Assembly (NCBI GenBank): GCA_944337235.1
Contig: CALVLK010000002.1
Location: forward strand, 123,131 to 187,130
Length of the DNA: 64,000 nucleotides
Reading direction: 5' to 3'
Source of the DNA: an uncultured Clostridia bacterium
GTDB lineage: Bacteria > Bacillota > Clostridia > Christensenellales > Borkfalkiaceae
Under the pieces are notes generated by a model. It was not told the origin of the DNA. It worked only from the letters and a program-made list of their open reading frames with translations, and ran no database searches. A program made the position numbers and the translations under genes. This document shows, one piece after another, positions 33,503-41,683 of this stretch (positions are counted from its first letter, which is position 1; every line of letters starts with the position of its first letter).

Positions 33503-36226
33503 TCAGCTGCCCGCCTTTTCGGCCCTTTTGGCCTTGTAGTCGCGGTAGATCTCGTGCGGCCATTTGAACTTGAACTTGCGCACGGCGACGTCGAGCAGGA
33601 AGAGTACGATGGCCGCAATGATGAAGGGCAGGCGCGGGTCGTAAGCAAAGTGCAGCGTGCGCTGGATCCCCTCAAGTACCTCGTATGCGTCTTCGATCAC
33701 GGCGCCCCGTCCGCTCTCGGCAAGATCTGCCATGAGCTGAACGCCCTCCCCGCTGTCGCGGAACATGTTGTATTCTTTGGAATAGGAGAAGGTGGTGTAC
33801 GTCGTATAGCTGGAGATGACCGTTCCCTCGGCGTCAAGCTTTTCGACGACGATCGTATAGAGCCCCTCCTCCATGGTGAAGATGTTCGTTCTGCCGTAGT
33901 TCTGATAGGTGCCGCCGTCGTAAAGCGTCTCCGTGCCCGAAGGATCGGTCACGCGCAGCTGCAACGTCTGCCCCTCCTCCATGCCCGTATAGATGGTCAC
34001 CTGTGTGCGGTAGTTGTCCGGGGTCAGCTCTACCGTGACATCGTAGGCGCGCAAATCGTGCTGCGGCAGCAGACTTCGCACCGCATTTTCGAGCAGTGTT
34101 CCGCCCGTATCGCTCTGCAAGAACTCCTGCATCCACCCGACGCTGGACAGGAAACTTGCCACATTGCCCGCGCCGTAATCCCATTCGGCATAGACGGGGA
34201 CAAATTCCCCCATCAGCACGGTCGTTGCCGCACTCTTGGGCGAGGTACCGAAGTATCCGCCGAACTCAGGCGCCTCGTTGAGCATCGCCTGCGAGATGCC
34301 GCTGACGGCGGGGCTGTAGGCGTTGATCGTGGGCGTGAAAGCCTGATCGTTCATCTCGTCGACCATGCTCATCTGCACGTCCTCAACCATGGCGTTTTCA
34401 ACCGTGCCCGACGTCGCGGCGATGTGCTGATTGCCCGGCATGTTGTCGGGATCGAGCGCGGCGATCATATTCGCCTGCGCGCTTGCCGATGCGTCAATGG
34501 TGACGATCGAAGTTGTGATGCCGTTCGCCCAGTTCTGTGCAATGACGGCGGGATAATTCTCATGATCGCTCGGCATACCATCCGTTACGAGCAGGATGTG
34601 CTTCTTGGCAACGGCGTTATTGGCGAGCAGCTCCTGCCCGGCGCGCAGCAGCGCGGGAGCAAAGGTCGTGCCGCCAGAACCGCTGATGTTGGAGATCTGA
34701 TTGGTGAGCGTGCGCTTGCCCGCCAGGGTGGTCGGCGTGAGGAAGGCCAGGCTGTCGTAACTGGAAGCCAACGTCATGATGCCGCAATAGTCCTTTGCGG
34801 AAAGCTCATTGATACAGCCCATCGCTCCCCTTCTTGCAGCGGTAACCTTACTCGTCTCGCTGCTGCCGCTGCCCATGGAGCCGGAGATATCGAGGACGAT
34901 CATGAGTGCGATCGGCGGCGTATAGTCCTCGATCCAGACGGGCAGCATATCCTGCAGCAGCGTACCGTACATGTCGCTGCGGTTATAGGCATGCGCCTCC
35001 GTTTCATCGTACTCCTCATGGCCGCCAAAGGTGAGCAAGGCGCCCCCGTAGGTGTACACATATTCGTTGAGGATGACGTCAAACCCCATGGCGCGCTCGT
35101 CGATGTCGGCGCTTGCGATGTTGACAAGTACGACTTCGTCGTAGTCACGCAGCTCGTCGACGGTCGCGGGAAGCTCGGAATCGTTGATATTCATGGTTGT
35201 GACCTGAAGTTCGGAATCCTCTGCCCCGCCGCCCAGCTCCTCTGCGATCGTCGCGGACTCGCCGTCGATCGATTCCAGAATGAGCACGCGATAGGTATCC
35301 TTGAGCAGGATATAGGTGGTATAGACGTTGTTGGCGGTATTCGTGTCGATCATATCCGCCGTGAGACTGATGACCACGCTGAGTTCGTGCAGCCCGGGGA
35401 CGGAAAAGCTGTAGTTGAGCACCGCCGTATTGGTGCCGCTCACCACCGTGGCGGACTGGGCGGGATACGCCTCGTTGGGTTCCCCGTTGTCGTAGATCTG
35501 CAGATAGATGCTGCCGATATAGTTGCTCGAAAGCGTAACTTCGACGGAGAACTCCGTACCGACGGATACGTTGTACTCGGGCGTCGTCACAGAGTCGATC
35601 TGGATCTCTCTGTCGTTAAACTCCGAGGTGTAGCACACGGTATCGACCGTCGTTCCGTCCGCCGCGATGGAGCGGATGACGGAGCGCGCCGCCTGATCGG
35701 TCTCAAGACCATCTGAGAGAATGACGATCTTGGAGGTCTCTGGATAATGAAAAAGCGTGCGCGCATAGCTGAGTGCCGCGGCGATGTCCGTTGCGCTCGT
35801 ATCGGGCAGTTCTGCGCTCTCATACTGCTCCAGGATATAATCGCCGTTCATGCCCAGTTCGGCGGCATAGATCTGATCGAACCCGAAGGTGACGATGCCG
35901 AGATTGCATACGCCGTCGCATTCGTCGATGGCGTCAAGAATAAACTGCTCCCGCTGCCGCTCCGTCTGTTCTCCGCTCGAAGACATGTCGACGAGCAGCA
36001 GGATCTCGTTTTCAGTATTGACAAGTTCGTACGAGAACCCAATCCCCGAAAGGACGCCGATGCACAGCGTCATGACGATCAGGTGCAGGATCATGGAAGT
36101 GATACGGTTTCTGTTGCGTCTGTACCGCTTCTTCTTGCGGAAGTACAGGAAGAAAGTCAAACCAAACGCGGGGATGAGCAGCAACAGCAGCCAGGGATAA
36201 TCAAATGTGATCGTAAAATTTGACAT
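33503..36226 (-). CDS. Double VWA-domain membrane protein with GATase-like region
   Basis: 907 residues. N-terminal TMs at about 10-28 and 44-62. The first VWA domain carries an intact MIDAS motif DMSSS (Asp80). An Ig-like stretch follows, then a region resembling the class I glutamine-amidotransferase fold (YRVLILESIDG ... GGALLTFGG). A second VWA domain starts at about residue 440 with DISGSMGSGSS and TDGMP. A C-terminal TM (about 868-890) is followed by a basic tail. Both VWA domains face outward if the N-terminal hairpin is right. Such proteins accompany MoxR ATPases, probably as metal-dependent assembly or adhesion factors. GGAGG precedes the ATG; the gene follows the BatA-type gene after 12 bases. 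Confidence 0.87.
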   Translation of the reverse strand: MSNFTITFDYPWLLLLLIPAFGLTFFLYFRKKKRYRRNRNRITSMILHLIVMTLCIGVLSGIGFSYELVNTENEILLLVDMSSSGEQTERQREQFILDAIDECDGVCNLGIVTFGFDQIYAAELGMNGDYILEQYESAELPDTSATDIAAALSYARTLFHYPETSKIVILSDGLETDQAARSVIRSIAADGTTVDTVCYTSEFNDREIQIDSVTTPEYNVSVGTEFSVEVTLSSNYIGSIYLQIYDNGEPNEAYPAQSATVVSGTNTAVLNYSFSVPGLHELSVVISLTADMIDTNTANNVYTTYILLKDTYRVLILESIDGESATIAEELGGGAEDSELQVTTMNINDSELPATVDELRDYDEVVLVNIASADIDERAMGFDVILNEYVYTYGGALLTFGGHEEYDETEAHAYNRSDMYGTLLQDMLPVWIEDYTPPIALMIVLDISGSMGSGSSETSKVTAARRGAMGCINELSAKDYCGIMTLASSYDSLAFLTPTTLAGKRTLTNQISNISGSGGTTFAPALLRAGQELLANNAVAKKHILLVTDGMPSDHENYPAVIAQNWANGITTSIVTIDASASAQANMIAALDPDNMPGNQHIAATSGTVENAMVEDVQMSMVDEMNDQAFTPTINAYSPAVSGISQAMLNEAPEFGGYFGTSPKSAATTVLMGEFVPVYAEWDYGAGNVASFLSSVGWMQEFLQSDTGGTLLENAVRSLLPQHDLRAYDVTVELTPDNYRTQVTIYTGMEEGQTLQLRVTDPSGTETLYDGGTYQNYGRTNIFTMEEGLYTIVVEKLDAEGTVISSYTTYTTFSYSKEYNMFRDSGEGVQLMADLAESGRGAVIEDAYEVLEGIQRTLHFAYDPRLPFIIAAIVLFLLDVAVRKFKFKWPHEIYRDYKAKRAEKAGS

Positions 36227-36238
36227 GCGTTACCTCCG

Positions 36239-38200
36239 TCAGTAATTTTCCCGCGTCTGCAGCCACCATTCCAGGAAGAGCAGCGCCACAAGTGCCGCAG
36301 CGAAGTAGACAAGCAGATCGATATCCTCCATCTCCGTCTCTTCAACGTAGACGGGGTTGGCAAGTTCATCCTCGGTGCGGAAGATGTTGCTCTGTACCGC
36401 GGCGACCTTGACGAAGAAGTTATCGGTCAGGATCTCGTCGTTGAGCAGCGTCTGCATGAGTGTATAAGTGCCGGGCGTGTAGAGCGTCATGTCGAGGGGA
36501 AGCGATTCGTAGACCGCCTCAGAGCCGTCTGCGCCCGTCAGCATCAGAGAGCTGCCGCGCGTATTCAGACGAACGGTCTCACCGATCTCGAACAGGGTCT
36601 GCATGCCGTAGATGCCGCTGCTGCTCGCCTGGGAGCTTGCCGCAGGCAGGTAGTAGTTGAACATATTCATCATGAGAATACCGAAGTCATAGTTCAGCGG
36701 GAAAGATGAATAGTTGAGGTCGAGCGAGAAGATGACCACCTTCTCCGTCGGCGTATTTTTGAGCACGACCATGGGGTCGCCCGCGCAGTACATCAGTTCC
36801 ACAAAGTCGGGGGCGTCGAGCCGCCTGTATTTTGTCACCGAGATGTGCGCAGGGTTGACGTAGTTCATGACCTCGTGCGAGGCCGCCGTATTGGCGCTCA
36901 ACTCGTCCCAGGAGCCCGTGAGTTCCTGACCCAGCGTGATGTTCAGCCCGCTCGGTACGGCGGTGATGTCAAAGAAGATTACAACGCCGTCCGTCGGCAT
37001 CTGTGTGGGGACGACGTGCTCATAGATATACACGTCATAGCCCTCGATGGGCGCACTCTGATCGATGCCGCTCGCAACGCTGCCCGTCTGCTGGTCAATG
37101 ATGATCGTCCAATTTTCGGAGGTCTCGCGCAGCGTCATGAGCATGGCATAGATGAAGCTGTTCGGGCGGGGGCTGTAATAGAGCACGTCGATCTCTTCGC
37201 GCGTGCCGCCGTACAGATATACGCCGTTGTCCTCGTTGAAGGAGTCGTCCTCCTCAATATAGATATGGATGTAGTCATACGAAGAGACGCCGCCGTCCTC
37301 GGCATTGCCCCAGGTACGTGTATCGAATACGACCTGCTCGGCGTTTTCGCCGTCGCACTGCACGGATTCCGTCATGGAGAGGTCGGTACCTCCATCGCCC
37401 TCCACATAGTTTGCGCCAAACACCTCACAGTTGACGATAAGGGTGTCGGGATTGCCGTAACAGGCCACATCCACCGTAAAGACATAGGAATTTTCGCGCA
37501 AATCGGTCGTCACTTCCAGAATGGCGGCATTCCACTCCCCCGTTCCGTCAACGTTCACGACATGCACATTGCCCGAATCGACATAACTAATCCCCGTATA
37601 ATAATAGATCGCGGCGTCGGGATTGCTGTCCACCGTAACCTGCGCAATGGACATGGCGCCCGAGACGTCCGCCGCACCGTACCAACAGGGAGAATTGTCC
37701 GGATCGAGCAGCGAATCGAGCTGTTCGTTCACCACATCGAGATTTCCCTCGGATTGAACGACGGCCGAGGCATTCTGCCCGGCGAGCAGAATGGTGACGT
37801 AGCCGCCGCCCTCCTGCAAGAGCACCTCTTCGGCGCGTTCTCTTGCCATTTCGACGGCACGTTCAAAACGCGTCTCGCCACTGCGATCCGTCGCATACAT
37901 ATTGGCAGAGGCGTCGATAATGAGCACCTCTTCGCTGTGCACGACCTCCTCGCCCGCCTCGATGATGGGCCACGCCAAGATCATGGCACACGCCGTGATG
38001 ATGAGGATCTGGCAGAGCAGAATGAGGAGATTGCGCAGCCTGTTGATGGGAACGCGTTTTTTCTTATACTTTAAACTGAGTTTCCAAACATAGGTACTGG
38101 AAACGATCTTCTGCTGATAATTGGGTTTCAACAGATAGATGAGCACAAGCACCGCGATTCCGAGTAGTCCCAAAAAACCCAAAGGAGCAGCCCAACTCAT
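36239..38200 (-). CDS. BatA/VWA membrane protein with degenerate MIDAS
   Basis: 653 residues. The N terminus is a BatA (aerotolerance) domain with TM helices at about 8-25 and 57-80 and the usual LGLLGIAVLVLIYLLKP start. A VWA-like domain begins with IIDASANMYATD at residue 96: the MIDAS consensus DxSxS has become DASAN, so metal binding may be lost. A C-terminal TM lies at about 625-642. It is a typical partner of MoxR and DUF58 proteins. Its start overlaps the DUF58 stop by 4 bases. Confidence 0.87.
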   Translation of the reverse strand: MSWAAPLGFLGLLGIAVLVLIYLLKPNYQQKIVSSTYVWKLSLKYKKKRVPINRLRNLLILLCQILIITACAMILAWPIIEAGEEVVHSEEVLIIDASANMYATDRSGETRFERAVEMARERAEEVLLQEGGGYVTILLAGQNASAVVQSEGNLDVVNEQLDSLLDPDNSPCWYGAADVSGAMSIAQVTVDSNPDAAIYYYTGISYVDSGNVHVVNVDGTGEWNAAILEVTTDLRENSYVFTVDVACYGNPDTLIVNCEVFGANYVEGDGGTDLSMTESVQCDGENAEQVVFDTRTWGNAEDGGVSSYDYIHIYIEEDDSFNEDNGVYLYGGTREEIDVLYYSPRPNSFIYAMLMTLRETSENWTIIIDQQTGSVASGIDQSAPIEGYDVYIYEHVVPTQMPTDGVVIFFDITAVPSGLNITLGQELTGSWDELSANTAASHEVMNYVNPAHISVTKYRRLDAPDFVELMYCAGDPMVVLKNTPTEKVVIFSLDLNYSSFPLNYDFGILMMNMFNYYLPAASSQASSSGIYGMQTLFEIGETVRLNTRGSSLMLTGADGSEAVYESLPLDMTLYTPGTYTLMQTLLNDEILTDNFFVKVAAVQSNIFRTEDELANPVYVEETEMEDIDLLVYFAAALVALLFLEWWLQTRENY

Positions 38201-39096
38201 GCCATGACACCTACCTTTAACAACTCACTGAACAGCATTTTTTCAATGGGGTTGTCCGTTCTGACCGTAATGAAGCCGGCATCGCGCGAGGCACAGAAGG
38301 AACTGATATCCTCGATGAAATCCTTCATCGCCTCGTCGTAAGCGAGCCGCATACTGCGCGTAATGCGCATTTTCATATTGCGCGCGTCCATGAGATCGGC
38401 CGATTCCGCATCGATAAGATTGACCCTTCCGTCGTAGGCGGGATCGACCTCGTCCGGAGTGAGCACCTGAATGAGCAGCACCTGCCTCTTTTTATAGGTG
38501 AGGTAGTCGATCGCCTTTTTCCAATCGTACTCGGTAAAGAAGTCCGAAATGATCACAGAGAGCCCGTCGTTCGAGCCCGCATTCGGGCAGTTCTGAACGG
38601 CCTTGGAGATGTTTACGTCATCGTCAAACTCCAAAGCTTCGAGCGTGCGCATCGTCTTGAAGAAGGTGTTTTTGCCCACGATGACCCCGAAGGGGTCCTC
38701 GCAGCGGTCCTCCTTCATAAGTTTGAAAGATACTTTATCCATATTGTGTACAGATAAAAATCCCAATGCCGCCGCCACACCTACGGCGTAAGCAGCTTTA
38801 TTGGGATCTTCTCTTCCCATTGAAGCCGAGCAATCCAGAAAGATCTGGGTGTGCATCTGCCTCTCGTCCGTAAACAATTTGAGAAAGTACTTTTCAAAAC
38901 GGCTGTAAAGATTCCAGTCGATACGACGAATGTCGTCTCCCAACATATATTCGCGGTAATCGGCGAATTCCACCGTCTGACCGTACGTCCTGACAAGGTG
39001 TTTTCCGCCGAAAAAGCCCGCTAAATTTGCTCTGAGATTTAATGCCAACGTCTCTAACCGACTGAAAAATCCATCGTTCAGATAAGAGACTTTCAT
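38197..39096 (-). CDS. DUF58 domain protein
   Basis: 299 residues. The family signature EFADYREYMLGDDIRRIDW spans residues about 43-61. It is followed by a VWA-like strand with DCSAS (Asp88) and a second part with SVIISDFF. DUF58 proteins are cytoplasmic, encoded next to MoxR ATPases, and thought to be adaptors between the ATPase and the membrane VWA proteins. The start overlaps the MoxR stop by one base; GGAGAAAA is the ribosome site. Confidence 0.92.
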   Translation of the reverse strand: MKVSYLNDGFFSRLETLALNLRANLAGFFGGKHLVRTYGQTVEFADYREYMLGDDIRRIDWNLYSRFEKYFLKLFTDERQMHTQIFLDCSASMGREDPNKAAYAVGVAAALGFLSVHNMDKVSFKLMKEDRCEDPFGVIVGKNTFFKTMRTLEALEFDDDVNISKAVQNCPNAGSNDGLSVIISDFFTEYDWKKAIDYLTYKKRQVLLIQVLTPDEVDPAYDGRVNLIDAESADLMDARNMKMRITRSMRLAYDEAMKDFIEDISSFCASRDAGFITVRTDNPIEKMLFSELLKVGVMA

Positions 39097-40220
39097 TATT
39101 TTCTCCCGAAGATACCACGCTTAGCCTTTTTGGACTCTGCCTGCTCGGTCGCCTCGGCCTCCGCTGCGGCAGGCGCCGCTGTCTCGGACTCTGCCGTTGC
39201 CGCCTCTGCAGACAGCTTTGCGCCGTCCGATACATTCTTGCTTTTGCCGAGCTCTGCAATGATCATCTTGATGATCGTATCCGGGCTGATGCGCTCTGCA
39301 ACTGCCTCGAAGTTGAGCTTCATTCTGTGGCGCAGAACGGGATAGGCAAGCGTATTGATGTCGTTATACGACACGTTGAATCTGCCCTGCAGCAGCGCAC
39401 GCACCTTTGCCGCGGAGATCAAAGCCTGACCTGCACGGGGGCTGGCGCCGAGGCGGACATACTTCTTCGCCGTCTCGGTGGCGCAATCGCCCGTGGGGTG
39501 CGTGGCGGAGCAGAGCGTCATGGCATAGCGCATGACCTCGCGCGCGACGGGGATCTGGTTGGCAGTCTTGCGCATTTCGAGAAGTTCTTCGCCGCTGCAG
39601 GCCGCATCAGCGACCTCGGCCATCGTCTTCTGCGTCATGTCGACAATGCCCATCAGTTCGTCAAGGGAAGGATTTTCCACGATCAGTTTGAACATGAAGC
39701 GGTCCATCTGCGCTTCGGGAAGCGGATAGGTACCGTCCTGCTCGATGGGGTTCTGCGTCGCGAGCACGAAGAAGGGCTCGTTGAGCTTTCTCGAAACACC
39801 CATGACGGTAACGGTATGCTCCTGCATCGCCTCGAGCAGAGCGCTCTGCGTTTTTGGCGTTGCACGGTTGATCTCATCCGCAAGAATGATGTTGCTGAAG
39901 ATGGGGCCCGGCTGGAAGTCGAACCTGGAATTCCCCTCGTCGTCCTTCACGATGATGTTGGTACCGGTGACGTCCGCAGGCATCAGGTCGGGCGTGAACT
40001 GGATACGCGAGAACGGAAGATTGAAAACTCTTCCGAGCGAACGGACAAGACGGGTCTTGCCGACACCGGGCACGCCCTCAAGGAGCACGTTGCCCCCTGC
40101 GATCATGGCGATGACCGTGCCTTCGACGACCTCTTTCTGGCCGATCACGTCGCGGGACAGCTGCTCGAAGATGCCCTCGCACTGTTTACTGAACTGCTTG
40201 ATGTTTTCCTCTGTGATCAT
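39096..40220 (-). CDS. MoxR-family AAA+ ATPase
   Basis: 374 residues. Walker A GVPGVGKT at 49-56, Walker B IILADE at 111-116, sensor 1 VLATQNPIEQDGTYPLPEAQ in two visible blocks, and the C-terminal lid. Residues about 335-374 are a low-complexity Ala/Glu tail ending in KKAKRGIFGRK, not usual for the family. MoxR ATPases act as chaperones that mature or activate the partner VWA and DUF58 proteins. It is the second gene of the operon, after the three-TM protein. Confidence 0.93.
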   Translation of the reverse strand: MITEENIKQFSKQCEGIFEQLSRDVIGQKEVVEGTVIAMIAGGNVLLEGVPGVGKTRLVRSLGRVFNLPFSRIQFTPDLMPADVTGTNIIVKDDEGNSRFDFQPGPIFSNIILADEINRATPKTQSALLEAMQEHTVTVMGVSRKLNEPFFVLATQNPIEQDGTYPLPEAQMDRFMFKLIVENPSLDELMGIVDMTQKTMAEVADAACSGEELLEMRKTANQIPVAREVMRYAMTLCSATHPTGDCATETAKKYVRLGASPRAGQALISAAKVRALLQGRFNVSYNDINTLAYPVLRHRMKLNFEAVAERISPDTIIKMIIAELGKSKNVSDGAKLSAEAATAESETAAPAAAEAEATEQAESKKAKRGIFGRK

Positions 40221-40297
40221 ATCTCTTTTAGCCTTCCTTCACGAATTATTCCTTTATTATTTTTCGACAAATAATTTTACGATATACAGATCCCGCA

Positions 40298-41398
40298 TTA
40301 CAGGATGCCATAGAAGTTCTCAAGGAACTCAAGGATCTCTTCGGGCACCTCTTCGCCGCGCTGCGTGTACTCGTTGTAAAGGTCCAGATACTGTTGATAG
40401 ACATCTTTGTAGTCCGTATGGCCGTCAAGGACCTTGTCGTTCTCGTCATTAGCACCGCCGCCGGCACCGTCGCCCTGTCCGTCGCCGAAGCCGTTGTTGC
40501 TTTCGCCGCTGCCCCCCTGACCGTTCTCGCCTTGCTGGCCTTCGCCCTGGCCCTCGCTGCCGGGCGCATCGCTGGGTGCGCTGCCTTCGCCCTGATCGCC
40601 TTCGCCTTCCCCTTCGCCTTCGCCTTCACCGTCGCTCATTTCGACCTCGACGAAGACTGCGGTATAGGTGACGTTCGCCTGAATGTTCGTATCCGTTCTG
40701 ACTGCTTCGGTATAGCCGTCCTCCAGCCAGGAATCGAACATCCAGCCGTCGTCGGCAACTGCCGTAACGGGCTGCGTCGACTCGCCCTTGAGCACGATCT
40801 GGATCTCTTCACCGTCGATCATGCCGCCGCCGTCGACCATATATACAACCTCGTAGAAGACCTCTTCCTCGCTCGTGACGATATCTTCGATCCCACCGCC
40901 GACTTCCTCTGCAGGAGGGACGATGCCGCTGTAGCTGAGTGCGGAATAAGTTGTCATGCCCACGCCGACCAGCGCGACCACGACCGCTGAGGCGATGGCA
41001 ACCTTGGAAAAGTTAAAACGAATGCTCTTTTTATCGACCCTTCTGAGGTGCTCTTTGGCGTCTTCGCGCTGACGCATCGCGATGTAAGATTCATCGTTCT
41101 CAAGCTCGAGCATCGTGATAAGGCGTTCCTCAAGGCCCAGTCCATCCACGCGTTCTGCGATCTTCTTCGCCGTGGGACGGAACAACCAAACATAAAATAC
41201 AGGAGCAGAGATCGCGATGAAGGCAACACCGACGCAGATGGCGATCCACCAAAGCTGCTCGACCCCGGCGCACCACAGAGCAAATGCAGTAATAAAGTTC
41301 GCTGCAAATCCAACGATGACGCCGCTGATCAGTGCTTTCAGCCAACCCTCTTTGGCGAGGCGGGAATAACACTGCCGAAAAATTTCATTACCCTTCAT
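40298..41398 (-). CDS. Three-TM protein with an InlB-like module and acidic Gly/Glu tail
   Basis: 366 residues, first gene of the operon. TM helices at about 20-42, 46-70 and 130-152, with a helical cytoplasmic segment between the second and third. After the third TM comes one divergent Listeria-Bacteroides-type module (GWMFDSWLEDG...NVTYTAVFVE), then a GEGEGEG low-complexity, Gly/Asp/Glu/Asn-rich stretch and a short C-terminal helix (YQQYLDLYNEYTQRGEEVP). A protein with two or three TMs and a long helical part often accompanies MoxR-VWA clusters, but I cannot name the family. AAGGAG ribosome site. Confidence 0.78.
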   Translation of the reverse strand: MKGNEIFRQCYSRLAKEGWLKALISGVIVGFAANFITAFALWCAGVEQLWWIAICVGVAFIAISAPVFYVWLFRPTAKKIAERVDGLGLEERLITMLELENDESYIAMRQREDAKEHLRRVDKKSIRFNFSKVAIASAVVVALVGVGMTTYSALSYSGIVPPAEEVGGGIEDIVTSEEEVFYEVVYMVDGGGMIDGEEIQIVLKGESTQPVTAVADDGWMFDSWLEDGYTEAVRTDTNIQANVTYTAVFVEVEMSDGEGEGEGEGEGDQGEGSAPSDAPGSEGQGEGQQGENGQGGSGESNNGFGDGQGDGAGGGANDENDKVLDGHTDYKDVYQQYLDLYNEYTQRGEEVPEEILEFLENFYGIL

Positions 41399-41455
41399 AG
41401 CCTTCTCCTTCCGTCATGAGTATATACATGACGATGAATAAAATTATATATTATC

Positions 41456-41484
41456 ATTATAGTTTAAGCGCGCAAGTTTGTCAA
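41456..41484 (-). promoter_or_regulatory. Perfect consensus promoter of the MoxR/VWA operon
   Basis: On the minus strand TTGACA (41479-41484), 17-base spacer, TATAAT (41456-41461), about 58 bases before the first ATG. No further promoter of this quality is seen before 27,360, so it may drive all seven genes. Confidence 0.88.
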
Positions 41485-41632
41485 CAGAAAACTGCCACTT
41501 TTATTATAATTTCTTTTTTGTGCTTTATTTTCATTTATTTATCCGTTTTATACGATATGTAACACATAAATGCCAAATACGCTTATGATGAAAATTCGCA
41601 TATATACACAAAATAACGATTCATTGTAAAAC

Positions 41633-41667
41633 AAAATTCTGCCGGCCATAGAAATGACCGGCAGAAT
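41633..41667 (-). terminator. Terminator of the giant LRR gene
   Basis: ATTCTGCCGG (41658-41667 read on the minus strand) pairs with CCGGCAGAAT (41636-41645) and is followed by TTTG and TTTT. Confidence 0.82.
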
Positions 41668-41683
41668 GTATGTTATAAATTAT

